Assembly (NCBI GenBank): GCA_964552205.1
Contig: CAZKFT010000004.1
Span: 1-64,000, forward strand
Direction: 5' to 3'
DNA length: 64,000 bases
Source of the DNA: JAIVGZ01 sp964552205
Lineage (GTDB): Bacteria; Pseudomonadota; Gammaproteobacteria; Natronospirales; JAIVGZ01
Positions 50,601-59,420 of the stretch are shown here, piece after piece; within the stretch, counting starts at the first letter, position 1; each line of letters begins with the position of its first letter. The notes beneath the pieces were generated by a model. That model made no database searches, was not told where the DNA came from, and saw nothing but the letters and a program-made list of their open reading frames with translations. The position numbers and the translations under genes were made by a program.

Positions 50601-51202
50601 CGGACATCGTTGCTCGCAACCACGGGAGCGCCGAGTTCCGACGCAAGGGCTACAGCAGCATGAAGCGCGTCTTCCTCCCCTTGCCGCCCCGTACGCGTCA
50701 CTTCAACGTAGAAGCGGTCCTTGAACAAACGCTGCCACCCTGACAGTAAATCCCTGGCCTGATCCAAGCGACGACCGGCGAGTGCCCGCCCTACATCTCC
50801 ATGACGCGCACTCGACAATGCAATCAGACCATCATGGTGCTCCTCCAACCACGCGCGCTGGATACGCGGCTCACCATGCTGCTGCCCGTCGGTGTAACTG
50901 CGGGTCACCAATTGTGTGAGATTGAGATACCCGTCGAGGTTCTGGGCGAGCAACAGGATGTGGGAGGGTGTTTGCGGGTCTTCGTCCTCCTCCATTCGCA
51001 AGTCCACGCCGATTATGGGCTGGATTCCTGCTGCCAGCGCCGCGCGTTGGAATTTCACTGCTGCAAACAGGTTAGCCTGGTCCGTGATGGCCAACGCCGG
51101 CATCCCCATACGGGAAGCAGCGGCGACTGCCTCGTCAATGCGCACCACGCTGTCCACCAGCGAGAACTCTGTGTGCAGGTGCAGGTGGACAAATGCCGTC
51201 AT
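47696..51202 (-). CDS. dnaE: DNA polymerase III alpha subunit
   Basis: The 1168-residue replicative polymerase (E. coli 1160). The PHP domain begins FVHLHLHTEFSLVDS. The catalytic aspartates are in MPDFDIDFCMEGRDR, with the third in VKFDFLGLRTL. Fingers, the beta-binding region and a C-terminal OB fold follow (VTLAGLVVEVKKRGSRLAI). ATG 51202 overlaps the rnhB stop by four bases and is the family start; the longer open frame lies in rnhB. Confidence 0.98.
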   Translation of the reverse strand: MTAFVHLHLHTEFSLVDSVVRIDEAVAAASRMGMPALAITDQANLFAAVKFQRAALAAGIQPIIGVDLRMEEDEDPQTPSHILLLAQNLDGYLNLTQLVTRSYTDGQQHGEPRIQRAWLEEHHDGLIALSSARHGDVGRALAGRRLDQARDLLSGWQRLFKDRFYVEVTRTGRQGEEDALHAAVALASELGAPVVASNDVRFLRASDFEAHEARVCIHESRTLADPRRSKRYSAEQYLKSGEEMAAVFADLPEALENSLEIARRCTFQLELGRTCLPKFPVPDGKTTEAFLEETSVAGLENRLKINEPVGAREEYDARLELELSVIESMGFAGYFLIVADFIRWARENGVPVGPGRGSGAGSLVAWALGITDLDPIRYELLFERFLNPERVSMPDFDIDFCMEGRDRVIEYVSDTYGRDQVSQIITYGTMAARAVVRDVGRVLGHPYGFVDRIAKLVPHELEMTLDKALEDNELKAEYEREEEVRTLIDLARKLEGLARNAGKHAGGVVIAPSALTDFLPLYCEEQSTQRVAQFDKDDVEAIGLVKFDFLGLRTLTVIDRAVRNINQRRDSDTPELDITRLSLDDAQTFALLKRCATTAVFQLESRGMKDLIKRLQPDRFEEIVALVALFRPGPLQSGMVDDFINRKHGRATVDYPHPMLEPILKPTYGVILYQEQVMQIARVLSGYTLGAADLLRRAMGKKKPEEMAKQRQGFVEGAVSRGVEEHVATHIFDLVEKFAGYGFNRSHSAAYAMLSYQTAWLKAHHPAAFMAAVLSTDMDNTDKVVMLIDECTQIGLEVRPPDINSSAFHFTVSSNTEIRYGLGAIRGVGQSAVETVTEERAIGGPYIDLPDFCRRVSTGKVNRRVIEAMIKAGALDSLGTGRAALMGALPQALKLAEQHGLQQSTGQEDLFGLPVGGASSDEAPLVVSKGAAVEWTEQERLRGEKETLGLYLTGHPIQRYERELAFIISGKIAALSEQVGEGSGEKERWKNTGNQKQVTLAGLVVEVKKRGSRLAITLDDRSGRVELPLFEDAAQQYRNLIVKDALLVVEGKISFDDFSGGYRVNQKSLFDITQAREAWGARIELEWNGASADRAFIAALREVLQPFRGGKTPVRIHYRGWSAEVPVDLPPDWRVRPEDALLERLVDLGATVKLAYDQGSVECQHLFL

Positions 51203-51759
51203 AGATGTCGCCTGACCGGTCCGAAACTCCTGCGATGACACGGGCAGATTCCATGCTCGTCCAAGGCGCGCAGATGCGCTGGCGTGGGATATCCCTTGTG
51301 AATGGCGAAGCCCCACTGAGGATAGCTACTGTCCAAAGCCATCATTTCGGCGTCGCGCGTGGTCTTCGCCAGAATGGAGGCGGCACCGATGGCCAGAACG
51401 CTGCGGTCGCCACCGATGACCGCTTCCGCCGGGCACGGCAACGAAGGCAATCGATTCCCGTCCACCAGTACCCGGTCCGGTCGGGTGTGCAATGCAGCCA
51501 CTGCACGCTGCATCGCCAGAAGCGTCGCCTGCAAGATGTTCAACTGATCGATCTCGTCGACCTCGGCGCGGCCTATTGCCCAAGCCAACGCGCGGGTGCG
51601 GATCTCCACGGCAAGCAACTCACGCTTGGCGGGTGTCAATTTCTTCGAATCGTCGATGCCAGCGATGGGCTGGTCTGGGTGCAGGATGACGGCCGCGGCA
51701 ATGACCGGGCCTGCCAGTGGGCCGCGCCCGGCCTCATCCACCCCTGCAACCAAGCTCAC
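51199..51759 (-). CDS. rnhB: Ribonuclease HII
   Basis: A 186-residue enzyme that removes ribonucleotides and RNA primers from DNA. The metal-binding acidic residues are in VAGVDEAGRGPLAG (4-17) and SILAKTTRDAEM. It is tied to lpxB and dnaE by four-base overlaps at both ends, the classical lpxB-rnhB-dnaE order. Confidence 0.97.
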   Translation of the reverse strand: MSLVAGVDEAGRGPLAGPVIAAAVILHPDQPIAGIDDSKKLTPAKRELLAVEIRTRALAWAIGRAEVDEIDQLNILQATLLAMQRAVAALHTRPDRVLVDGNRLPSLPCPAEAVIGGDRSVLAIGAASILAKTTRDAEMMALDSSYPQWGFAIHKGYPTPAHLRALDEHGICPCHRRSFGPVRRHL

Positions 51760-52889
51760 GACATGGCCTCAATCACGGCATCCGCCGCAGCCTCATGACC
51801 ACCACCCTGGAGGCAGGCCCGCAACCGTGTGAAGGCATCCAGCTGACGACGACGTGCGTCGGGGTTATCCAGAAGTTCCGAGATCGCTTCTTCCATGCGC
51901 TCAGGGGTGGCACTTTCCTGGATCAACTCGGGGACCAGAGCATCTCCCGCCAGCAAGTTGGGCAATGCATAACGTTCTATGCGCAACATCCGGAAGGTGC
52001 GCAGGAACCATGCCGTGAGCGGCGCAAGACGATAGGCCGCTACCATGGGCCTACCCAACAGCATGGCCTCCAAAGTGGCCGTACCAGAGGCCGCCAGGAC
52101 CACATCTGCTGCCAGCATCGCGGAGTGGGCCTCTCCCTTCAGAAACGCGATATCGGCGTCTGGTGCATGCCGGTCACACAACTCCCTGAACGCGACCTCC
52201 AGCGCTGGTGTCACCATGGGCGTCACGAAATGCACCTTGCGGGCGGACAAGCGCTGCATCGCCCCTGCCATCGCACGACCAAGATGGCGCATTTCGCTGC
52301 CACGACTCCCCGGCAACACCGCGACCACGACATCATCCGTGGCCAAGCCTAGCCGCTCCCGCGCGAGCATCATTCCATCATCCGGCGCTACCAGCGAGGT
52401 CGCCAGTGGGTGCCCGACGAAAGTCGCTTTCACTTCAACTCCCGCGTAGTGGATGGGCTCGAAAGGGAACAGACATAACACTGCGCTCGCAGCGCGTTCC
52501 ACGATCTTCACCCGTCCTGGGCGCCATGCCCACACGGTGGGGCTGACATAGTGGACCGTTCGGATTCCAGCATCGCGCAAGCGCCGCTCTACCGGAAGTG
52601 TGAAATCAGGGGAGTCGATGCCGATGAACACATCCGGTTGCCACGCATTCATATCCGCGATCAGCTCACGACGCACCTGGAGAAGGCGCGGCAAGCGTCC
52701 GAGCACCTCGAACAAGCCCATCACCGACAACTCGTCTGCGTCGAAGACAGCGTCAACACCCGCTGCACGCATCAGTGGGCCCGGTATTCCCCGGAATTCG
52801 GCACTCGGATGCCGTGCGCGAAGCGCCTCGACCAGACCCGCTCCCAACAGGTCGCCGGACGCCTCTCCCGCGACAATGCCGATACGCAT
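51756..52889 (-). CDS. lpxB: Lipid-A-disaccharide synthase
   Basis: A 377-residue glycosyltransferase (GT19) that joins lipid X to UDP-2,3-diacylglucosamine at the inner membrane. IGIVAGEASGDLLGAGL at the N-terminus, YYVSPTVWAWR-like HYVSPTVWAWR mid-protein and LPGSRGSEMRHL are diagnostic. It starts seven bases after lpxA and overlaps rnhB by four. Confidence 0.97.
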   Translation of the reverse strand: MRIGIVAGEASGDLLGAGLVEALRARHPSAEFRGIPGPLMRAAGVDAVFDADELSVMGLFEVLGRLPRLLQVRRELIADMNAWQPDVFIGIDSPDFTLPVERRLRDAGIRTVHYVSPTVWAWRPGRVKIVERAASAVLCLFPFEPIHYAGVEVKATFVGHPLATSLVAPDDGMMLARERLGLATDDVVVAVLPGSRGSEMRHLGRAMAGAMQRLSARKVHFVTPMVTPALEVAFRELCDRHAPDADIAFLKGEAHSAMLAADVVLAASGTATLEAMLLGRPMVAAYRLAPLTAWFLRTFRMLRIERYALPNLLAGDALVPELIQESATPERMEEAISELLDNPDARRRQLDAFTRLRACLQGGGHEAAADAVIEAMS

Positions 52890-52896
52890 GGTCCCG

Positions 52897-53667
52897 CTAC
52901 CTGACGATGCTGCGCGTAGCGCGTGCGAAAAACTGCTCGAAGGGCTCGAGCTCTGGGCAGGAAACCGCCAATTCCGAGATGCGACTGCGCGCCTCGTCCA
53001 GCTTCAGGCCCTCTCGATACAACAGGCGGTAGGCCTTCTTGATGTTCCTGAGTTGCTCGGGCGTGAAACCGCGACGCTTCAATCCTTCGTTGTTCAGCCC
53101 ATAGGGGTCAGCTGGATGTCCGGAAACGGTGACATAGGGTGGCACATCACGCGTCACGCCACTGTCCATGCCGCAGAACGCGTGGATTCCGACATGGCAG
53201 AACTGATGAACTTTCGTGAACCCGCCCAGAATGGCCCAGTCATCCACATGCACATGACCTGCCAGAGTCGCGCAGTTGGCCATGATGGTGTGGCTGCCAA
53301 TCTGGCAATCGTGGGCGATATGTACGTAGGCCATGATCCAGTTGTCATCCCCGATGCGCGTGACACCTGCATCCTGCGCGGTACCCAGACTGATACTGCA
53401 AAAGTGGAAGATGGTATTGCCGTCGCCGATCTCGAGCGCGGTTGGCTCTCCTGCCCACTTCTTGTCCTGCGGGTCTCCGCCCAGCACCGTATGGGAATGA
53501 ATGGTGTTGCCAGCCCCCAGTCGGGTCCGACCCTGGATGACCACATGCGGACCAATCCGGCATCCGTCTCCGATCTCCACGTCGGGCCCAATGATGCTGA
53601 AGGGGCCGACTGTCACGTCCTTCCCCAACCGTGCGCCCGGGTCGATGACCGCGCGCGCATCAATCAT
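52897..53667 (-). CDS. lpxA: UDP-N-acetylglucosamine acyltransferase
   Basis: A 256-residue left-handed beta-helix enzyme catalysing the first step of lipid A synthesis. Hexapeptide repeats run through the first two thirds (for example IDPGARLGKDVTVGPF), the catalytic His is near HIAHDCQIG, and a helical C-terminus follows. ATG 53667 overlaps the fabZ stop by four bases; the longer open frame would lie in fabZ. Confidence 0.97.
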   Translation of the reverse strand: MIDARAVIDPGARLGKDVTVGPFSIIGPDVEIGDGCRIGPHVVIQGRTRLGAGNTIHSHTVLGGDPQDKKWAGEPTALEIGDGNTIFHFCSISLGTAQDAGVTRIGDDNWIMAYVHIAHDCQIGSHTIMANCATLAGHVHVDDWAILGGFTKVHQFCHVGIHAFCGMDSGVTRDVPPYVTVSGHPADPYGLNNEGLKRRGFTPEQLRNIKKAYRLLYREGLKLDEARSRISELAVSCPELEPFEQFFARATRSIVR

Positions 53668-54104
53668 TTCGCGAACTCCCTCGCAGCGCACATCAGCTCC
53701 CCCTCGCACACCACCTCACCGTCCACCAGAGCCTGGGCATCGAACTTCCATACACCGCGCAGGGCCCGCAACATCTTGACGCTGAGCACCAACTGATCAC
53801 CCGGCTCCACCGGCCTACGGAACCGTGCCTTGTCGATACCAACGAAGTAATACAGGCTCTGGTCATCCGGGGAACTGCCCACTGTGGCAAACGCCAACAG
53901 ACCGGTGGCCTGTGCCAAGGCCTCGAGTATCAGCACACCGGGCATGACCGGGCGATGCGGGAAGTGGCCAGGAAAGAACGGCTCGTTGATGGTCACATTC
54001 TTGATCGCTGTCAGTGACTCACCCGGCTTGCACTCGAGCACACGGTCCACCAACAGGAACGGGTAGCGATGGGGCAGCTGCTTGAGAATGTGGTGGATAT
54101 CCAT
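53664..54104 (-). CDS. fabZ: 3-Hydroxyacyl-ACP dehydratase FabZ
   Basis: A 146-residue hot-dog dehydratase of fatty acid elongation. The active-site His is in FFPGHFPHRPVMPG and the Glu in VLILEALAQ. The N-terminus MDIHHILKQLPHRYPFLLVD is canonical, supporting ATG 54104, four bases after lpxD. It competes with LpxA and LpxD for hydroxyacyl-ACP, and its position between them is conserved. Confidence 0.97.
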   Translation of the reverse strand: MDIHHILKQLPHRYPFLLVDRVLECKPGESLTAIKNVTINEPFFPGHFPHRPVMPGVLILEALAQATGLLAFATVGSSPDDQSLYYFVGIDKARFRRPVEPGDQLVLSVKMLRALRGVWKFDAQALVDGEVVCEGELMCAAREFAK

Positions 54105-54108
54105 CCGT

Positions 54109-55128
54109 TCAGTCCTTGTCCTGCGTTTTTTCGAGCTTTTTGACCCGCTTGGCGAGTTCGTCGAGGTTGCGAAAGCGCGCGCCATTGCGCCGCCAGTTGG
54201 CCAGCGTATCAAGGGGCAGTCCACTCGCATACTGCCCCGGCTTGTGGATATCGCTGGTGACCATGGACATGGCCATGATCATGACATCATCACAGATGTT
54301 GAGGTGCCCTGAAATACCCGAAGCGCCGGCGATGAGACAGCGCTTGCCGATGCGGGTGCTACCCGCGATGCCCACACAACCCGCCACGACCGTATGCGCT
54401 CCAATATGTACGTTGTGGGCAACCATGATCTGGTTGTCGAGTTTCACCCCTTCCTCGAGCACTGTGTCCTCAAGTGCGCCACGGTCAATGGTGGTGTTGG
54501 CACCAATTTCGCAATCATCACCAATCTGCACCGCCCCTAGCTGCGGCACCTTGACCCACCGTCCACCATCATTGGCGATACCAAAGCCGTCCGCGCCAAT
54601 CACCACTCCAGGGTGGACGATGACGCGTGCACCCAGCGTGCACCCATGCATGATGGTGACCCGCGCCACAAGCCGTGACTCCGGCCCGATGCGTGTTCCG
54701 CGGCCAATGGTACAACCGGGTCCGACGATGACGCCGTCGCCGAGTTCGCACTCCGCTTCCAGCACACTGCCGGCGCCGATGGAAACGCCGCTACCGAGCT
54801 TCACGGAGGGATCAACGACAGCGGAAGGATGTACGCCCGGAGAGAATTCCTGTGGTGGATTCAGAAAGTGTGCCGCTTTCGCGTACGACACATAAGGATC
54901 CTCGACCACGATGCAGGCCACCGGGCAGGCATCTGCGTCATCTGCGCCAAGCAATACCACACCCGCCCGGGTTTCTGACAAATGCTTCCGGTATTTGCTG
55001 TTGGAAAGGAAGCTGAGCTGACTGGCATCGGCACCCGCCAGGGTCGCTACACCGGTGATACAGGCGTCAGGATTTCCGCGGAGCTCTCCGCCCACCATCG
55101 CGGCTAGCTTGGCGAGCGTCACCTCCAC
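54109..55128 (-). CDS. lpxD: UDP-3-O-acylglucosamine N-acyltransferase
   Basis: A 339-residue lipid A enzyme adding the N-linked hydroxyacyl chain. An N-terminal uridine-binding domain is followed by a left-handed beta-helix of hexapeptide repeats with the catalytic His in MVAHNVHIGAHTVV. The C-terminal helix (KRVKKLEKTQDK) binds ACP. It starts 12 bases after the skp gene. Confidence 0.97.
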   Translation of the reverse strand: MEVTLAKLAAMVGGELRGNPDACITGVATLAGADASQLSFLSNSKYRKHLSETRAGVVLLGADDADACPVACIVVEDPYVSYAKAAHFLNPPQEFSPGVHPSAVVDPSVKLGSGVSIGAGSVLEAECELGDGVIVGPGCTIGRGTRIGPESRLVARVTIMHGCTLGARVIVHPGVVIGADGFGIANDGGRWVKVPQLGAVQIGDDCEIGANTTIDRGALEDTVLEEGVKLDNQIMVAHNVHIGAHTVVAGCVGIAGSTRIGKRCLIAGASGISGHLNICDDVMIMAMSMVTSDIHKPGQYASGLPLDTLANWRRNGARFRNLDELAKRVKKLEKTQDKD

Positions 55129-55140
55129 GGGTAGCCCTCC

Positions 55141-55674
55141 TCAGCGCCGGGTGCCGGCGTTCAGGGCCTGCAGACGCGCGAGAATCTGGTCGGTGACATC
55201 TACCTTGTCACTTGCGTGGATAACCCCCTCCACCAACACCAGGTCAAAACGCTGCTCGCGGGCAAAATTCTGGATTTCAGTGAAGATGAGACGCTGCAAC
55301 CGGCCAAGTTCCTCATTCCGGCGCATGTTGAGGTCTTCCTCGTACTGGGTCACATTACGCTGCAGGTCACGCTGGCGGTTACGCAGGTCACGTTCCAGGC
55401 GTGCCGCTTCTTCCGGGTTGGCAATCACCTCCGCTTCGCGCTGCAACCGCTCCTGTAACTGGGTCACTGCGCGTTGCTCCGCGAGCAACGCACGCTGGCG
55501 CTCGGCGAACTCACGCTCAAGCGTCTGACTGGCAGCTTCTGCCTGCGGCGCCTGCTCACGCAACTTGGCAAGATTGGCGACACCGATGCGAAGTTCCTGC
55601 GCGAATGATGTCATCGGCGCGAACGCGAGGGCTGCTCCGAGAATGAAAAGTCCTGCTAGCTTACGATGTGTCAC
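55141..55674 (-). CDS. skp: Periplasmic chaperone Skp (OmpH)
   Basis: A 177-residue exported chaperone. A signal peptide (to about 26, TSFAQ) precedes ELRIGVANLAKL and a long charged coiled-coil hairpin (about 40-140) that forms the tentacles of the trimer. It carries unfolded outer-membrane proteins to BamA, whose gene lies directly upstream with a 14-bp gap. The start is GTG 55674. Confidence 0.93.
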   Translation of the reverse strand: MTHRKLAGLFILGAALAFAPMTSFAQELRIGVANLAKLREQAPQAEAASQTLEREFAERQRALLAEQRAVTQLQERLQREAEVIANPEEAARLERDLRNRQRDLQRNVTQYEEDLNMRRNEELGRLQRLIFTEIQNFAREQRFDLVLVEGVIHASDKVDVTDQILARLQALNAGTRR

Positions 55675-55688
55675 TACGCCTCCAAGTA

Positions 55689-58049
55689 TCAGAATGCTGA
55701 ACCAATCGAGAATTGGAATCTCTCAGTCTCGTCCCCTGGCTGACTCTGGAACGGGACACCGAAACTAAATTTCATGGCACCCATTGGCCCAATCCAGGTG
55801 ACGGCAATACCAGCCGATGCCCTTACCTGCGACAACTCTATGTTGTCACGTCCCTGGAACACATTACCCGCGTCCACGAACAAGCTGAATCGCGTGGTAT
55901 CGCGCATGCGCTCCAGCGGCGGCGGTACGATGAGTTCCAACTGTCCGTACAGAAGGATGTTACCACCGTAGGGGCGCCCTAACGAATCCTGCGGGCCCAG
56001 CCAGCTTTCGCGGAAACCGCGGACGGTGTCCGGGCCGCCGCCGAAAAAGTGCTTGTAGGGCGGAATCTGAACGGAATCACCATAGGCCCTGCCAGCACGG
56101 ACGCCGGCCCTGACCGACAAGGTCAGGTTTTCCGAGATCGGGAAATAGGACTGGTTGGTGAATGCCGCCACGACATAGGAAATCTCACTGGGCGGAATCG
56201 TCACTTCGAATGAATACTCACGCATGGAACCACGGTCTGCAAAAATTGCGCGATTACGTGTGTCCGTCACAAACCCGCCCGTCAGTTCCAGGGTCCGGAA
56301 TTCCGTGCCCCAGGCGAACGGAACCCCCGGGAACAATGGGTCGTCCTGGGTGAAGTTGTTGCCGTGACTGGGTACCTGGACCCAATTCCGGAGCTCATTG
56401 GCCGACGCGAGAGTAGCGATGATTTCCGTATCGCGCAGAGACAGCCCGACATTGAATCGATTGAACTCGCTCACGGGAATCCCGAAACCCACACTCATCC
56501 CATACGCATTCATCACAAACGGGGATGACCGCAGGAAGAGACTGTCCATGCTCCTGTAGAAGACATTGAGACTACGGCTGATGCCGTTGGTCGTCCAATA
56601 CGGATCCGTGTAACCCAGGGAATAGTCCTCGTTGAACTCACTGCGGCCGACCGAGATGTCAGTGCGCAGTCCGCGGCCTAGGAAGTTGGTATGGGTCAGA
56701 CCTGCATTGAGCAGAACACCCGCAGCCCCGGAGTAACCAACACCGAAATTGAAATCACCCGGGTTGCGCTCCTTGATTTCCACCTCGACATCAACCAAAT
56801 CATCGGTACCGGGAACCGGCTCCGTCTCGATTTCGACTGACTCGACGAACGGCAAGCGCTGCAGCCGGAACTTGGAGCGGTCGATCATGCTGCTCTGTAG
56901 CCATGTCCCTTCAAGCTGCCTCATCTCGCGACGGTAGGTCTCGTCATCCGTACGATCCGAGCCGGTGAAGGAAATGCGTCGCACGTAGACCCTGCTACCC
57001 GGGTTCACATGCAGGGTAAAATCTACCACCCGGCGCTCGTGGTCGATTTCCGGCAATGGTGTCACATCCGAATAAGCAAACCCTTCCTGACCCAGACGCA
57101 TGTTGATAAGCTCGACAGTACCGGTCAGAGCGGCGCGCGAGAATGTATTGCCAGGCACGATGTACATGAATCGGCGCAACTCTTCCTCGCCGACGACCAG
57201 ATTGCCTGACAACGCAACCTCACCGAAGGTGTAAAGGTCACCTTCATCGATATTGACGGTGACGTATACATCCTTGCGGTTGGGGGAAATGGCAATCTGG
57301 GTGGACTGCACCGAGAAATTGGCGTAGCCCTGATCCATATAAAAGGAGCGCAGGCTCTCCAGGTCGCCCTGGAGCTTTTCACGCGAATACTGGTCATCGT
57401 TACGCAACCAGCTGAGCCAATTACGGGTACTCAATTCGAATTCGCGCCGCAGGCGATCGTCGTCGAAGGACTCGTTGCCGATGAAGTTGATTTCGCGGAT
57501 ACGAGCGACAAGGCCCTCACGAATCACAATGGTGACGGCTACCATATTGTTGGAAATTTCACGCACATCGGATTCAACCCGCACGCCGTACTTGCCGCGG
57601 GAGAAATACTGGCGACGAAGTTCGAGCTCAACGCCGTCCAGGACCGACTGGTTGAAAATGCGACCCTCTGCCAGCCCGATGCCGCGCAGTACCCGGCGCA
57701 GATCCTCGTCCTTGATGTCCTTGTTGCCGGTAACCGAGAAGCGCGCAATCGTGGGGCGTTCCCGAAGAACGATGACCAGAACACCACCGTCACGGCGCAT
57801 CTCCACGTCGTCGAAGAAGCCGGTGGCGAACAACGCGCGGATAGACTGGGCAATGCGTTGGGAATCCACCCGGTCACCAATGCTGACCGGGAGGTAGTTG
57901 AACACCGTGCCATCCTGGATGCGCTGCAGACCCACCAGCTCGATATCCTCGACCACGAAACCGTCATCGGATACGCCCGCGGAGGGCATGGCCAGTAAAA
58001 CCAGGGTGAGCAACCAGATCGCCGGTTGCAGGAAACTGCGATAATTCAA
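55689..58049 (-). CDS. bamA: Outer-membrane assembly factor BamA
   Basis: A 786-residue Omp85-family protein. A signal peptide (about 1-27) is followed by five POTRA domains (about 30-425, first FVVEDIELVGLQRIQDG) and a 16-strand beta-barrel with the lid-loop motif VRGF in DTVRGFRES. It ends in the aromatic FSIGSAF needed for barrel recognition. It inserts outer-membrane proteins. rseP-bamA-skp-lpxD is the standard order. Confidence 0.98.
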   Translation of the reverse strand: MNYRSFLQPAIWLLTLVLLAMPSAGVSDDGFVVEDIELVGLQRIQDGTVFNYLPVSIGDRVDSQRIAQSIRALFATGFFDDVEMRRDGGVLVIVLRERPTIARFSVTGNKDIKDEDLRRVLRGIGLAEGRIFNQSVLDGVELELRRQYFSRGKYGVRVESDVREISNNMVAVTIVIREGLVARIREINFIGNESFDDDRLRREFELSTRNWLSWLRNDDQYSREKLQGDLESLRSFYMDQGYANFSVQSTQIAISPNRKDVYVTVNIDEGDLYTFGEVALSGNLVVGEEELRRFMYIVPGNTFSRAALTGTVELINMRLGQEGFAYSDVTPLPEIDHERRVVDFTLHVNPGSRVYVRRISFTGSDRTDDETYRREMRQLEGTWLQSSMIDRSKFRLQRLPFVESVEIETEPVPGTDDLVDVEVEIKERNPGDFNFGVGYSGAAGVLLNAGLTHTNFLGRGLRTDISVGRSEFNEDYSLGYTDPYWTTNGISRSLNVFYRSMDSLFLRSSPFVMNAYGMSVGFGIPVSEFNRFNVGLSLRDTEIIATLASANELRNWVQVPSHGNNFTQDDPLFPGVPFAWGTEFRTLELTGGFVTDTRNRAIFADRGSMREYSFEVTIPPSEISYVVAAFTNQSYFPISENLTLSVRAGVRAGRAYGDSVQIPPYKHFFGGGPDTVRGFRESWLGPQDSLGRPYGGNILLYGQLELIVPPPLERMRDTTRFSLFVDAGNVFQGRDNIELSQVRASAGIAVTWIGPMGAMKFSFGVPFQSQPGDETERFQFSIGSAF

Positions 58050-58067
58050 AGCATATCCTCGGTCGTG

Positions 58068-59420
58068 TTATCCAAAAAGCCGGGCCAGATCATTGAAGAT
58101 TGCAAAGCCCATCAAAACGGCCAGCATGCCCAGCCCGATGCGCTGCCCGACTGCCTCCACCCTTTCTGGGACAGGCTGACCCCGCACAAGTTCGGCCAGA
58201 TGATACAGGAGATGCCCACCATCGAGTATCGGGATGGGCAGCAGGTTGATGATTCCAAGGCTGATACTGACGATGGCCATGAACCCGAGAAAGTAGATGA
58301 GCCCGATGGACGCGGTATATCCCGCGTATTGGGCAATATTGATGGGGCCCGAGATGTTCTTGACGGACACCTCACCGGTGACCATCCGGCCCAGCATTTT
58401 GAGGGTCAGCCAGGACATATCCACGGTCCGAGCCACGCTACGTGGAATCGCTTCCAACGGCCCGAAGCGCTGTTCGGCCTGCATGGCATCAAGTAGCCCT
58501 TCAGGAAGCTGGACCCCCGCTCCCAATCTCCCGACCCCGGTATCAGAAACCCCTATAGGCACCTGTATGCTCACCCGGGAGCCATCGCGCACCACCTGCA
58601 GGCGGACTTCGCGGCCCGGGGCGGCCTGAACCAGACTGACCAAGGTCATCCAGTCGCCCACGGTCTCGCCATCAAAACTGACAATCTCGTCACCGGAGAG
58701 CAGCCCTGATTGCTCCGCAGCCCTGCCTGGCTCCAGGGCACCCAGCACGGGTGGAATCAGCGGTTGCCACAAACTCAAACCAAGACCAGGCAGCAAGGCG
58801 CCGGGCTCCGTCAGCGCACGCGAAGACTCAACCGTTAGCGTCAGCCTCCGCTCAATCCCATCCTGCCCAACGACCACTAAAGAGAACGGCTCACCAGCAA
58901 CCACCGAGTCGAGCAATGCCAGTGTGGCGGCTTCCCAGGTCGGGGTTCTGGTGCCCGCGACCTGTGCCAGCTGGTCGCCCGCCTCCACGCCCGCTACCGC
59001 CGCAGGGGACCCTGCGGGCGGTTCGCCAACCATCGGCTTGATACCCGGCATGCCGATGACGAACATCAACCAGTACGCAAAGATGGCGAAAAGGAAATTG
59101 GCCGCAGGGCCTGCCGCTGAAATCGCAATCTTGTGCATTGGCTTGGCACGATTGAACGCGTGGCTCATGTCCGTGCCGACAGCAATATCCTCGTCGCGCT
59201 CATCCAGCATGCGGACATAGCCACCCAAAGGAATGGCTGCCACCACATATTCGGTGCCGTCCTTGCCGAGGCGAGTCCACAACGGGCGTCCGAAGCCAAC
59301 CGAGAAGCGCAGCACCTTCACCCCAACGCGCCGCGCCACCCAGAAATGCCCATACTCATGGATGGTGACCAGAACACCGAGCGCGACAACAAAGGAAAGG
59401 ATAGCGACGAGAACGCTCAT
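58068..59420 (-). CDS. rseP: Site-2 protease RseP
   Basis: A 450-residue intramembrane zinc protease with the motif HEYGH at about 21-25 in the first transmembrane helix. Two PDZ domains lie in the periplasm, and the third metal ligand is in NLLPIPILDGGHLLY near the C-terminus. It cuts anti-sigma factor RseA to release sigma-E in envelope stress. The start overlaps the dxr stop by four bases, and bamA follows 18 bases later. Confidence 0.97.
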   Translation of the reverse strand: MSVLVAILSFVVALGVLVTIHEYGHFWVARRVGVKVLRFSVGFGRPLWTRLGKDGTEYVVAAIPLGGYVRMLDERDEDIAVGTDMSHAFNRAKPMHKIAISAAGPAANFLFAIFAYWLMFVIGMPGIKPMVGEPPAGSPAAVAGVEAGDQLAQVAGTRTPTWEAATLALLDSVVAGEPFSLVVVGQDGIERRLTLTVESSRALTEPGALLPGLGLSLWQPLIPPVLGALEPGRAAEQSGLLSGDEIVSFDGETVGDWMTLVSLVQAAPGREVRLQVVRDGSRVSIQVPIGVSDTGVGRLGAGVQLPEGLLDAMQAEQRFGPLEAIPRSVARTVDMSWLTLKMLGRMVTGEVSVKNISGPINIAQYAGYTASIGLIYFLGFMAIVSISLGIINLLPIPILDGGHLLYHLAELVRGQPVPERVEAVGQRIGLGMLAVLMGFAIFNDLARLFG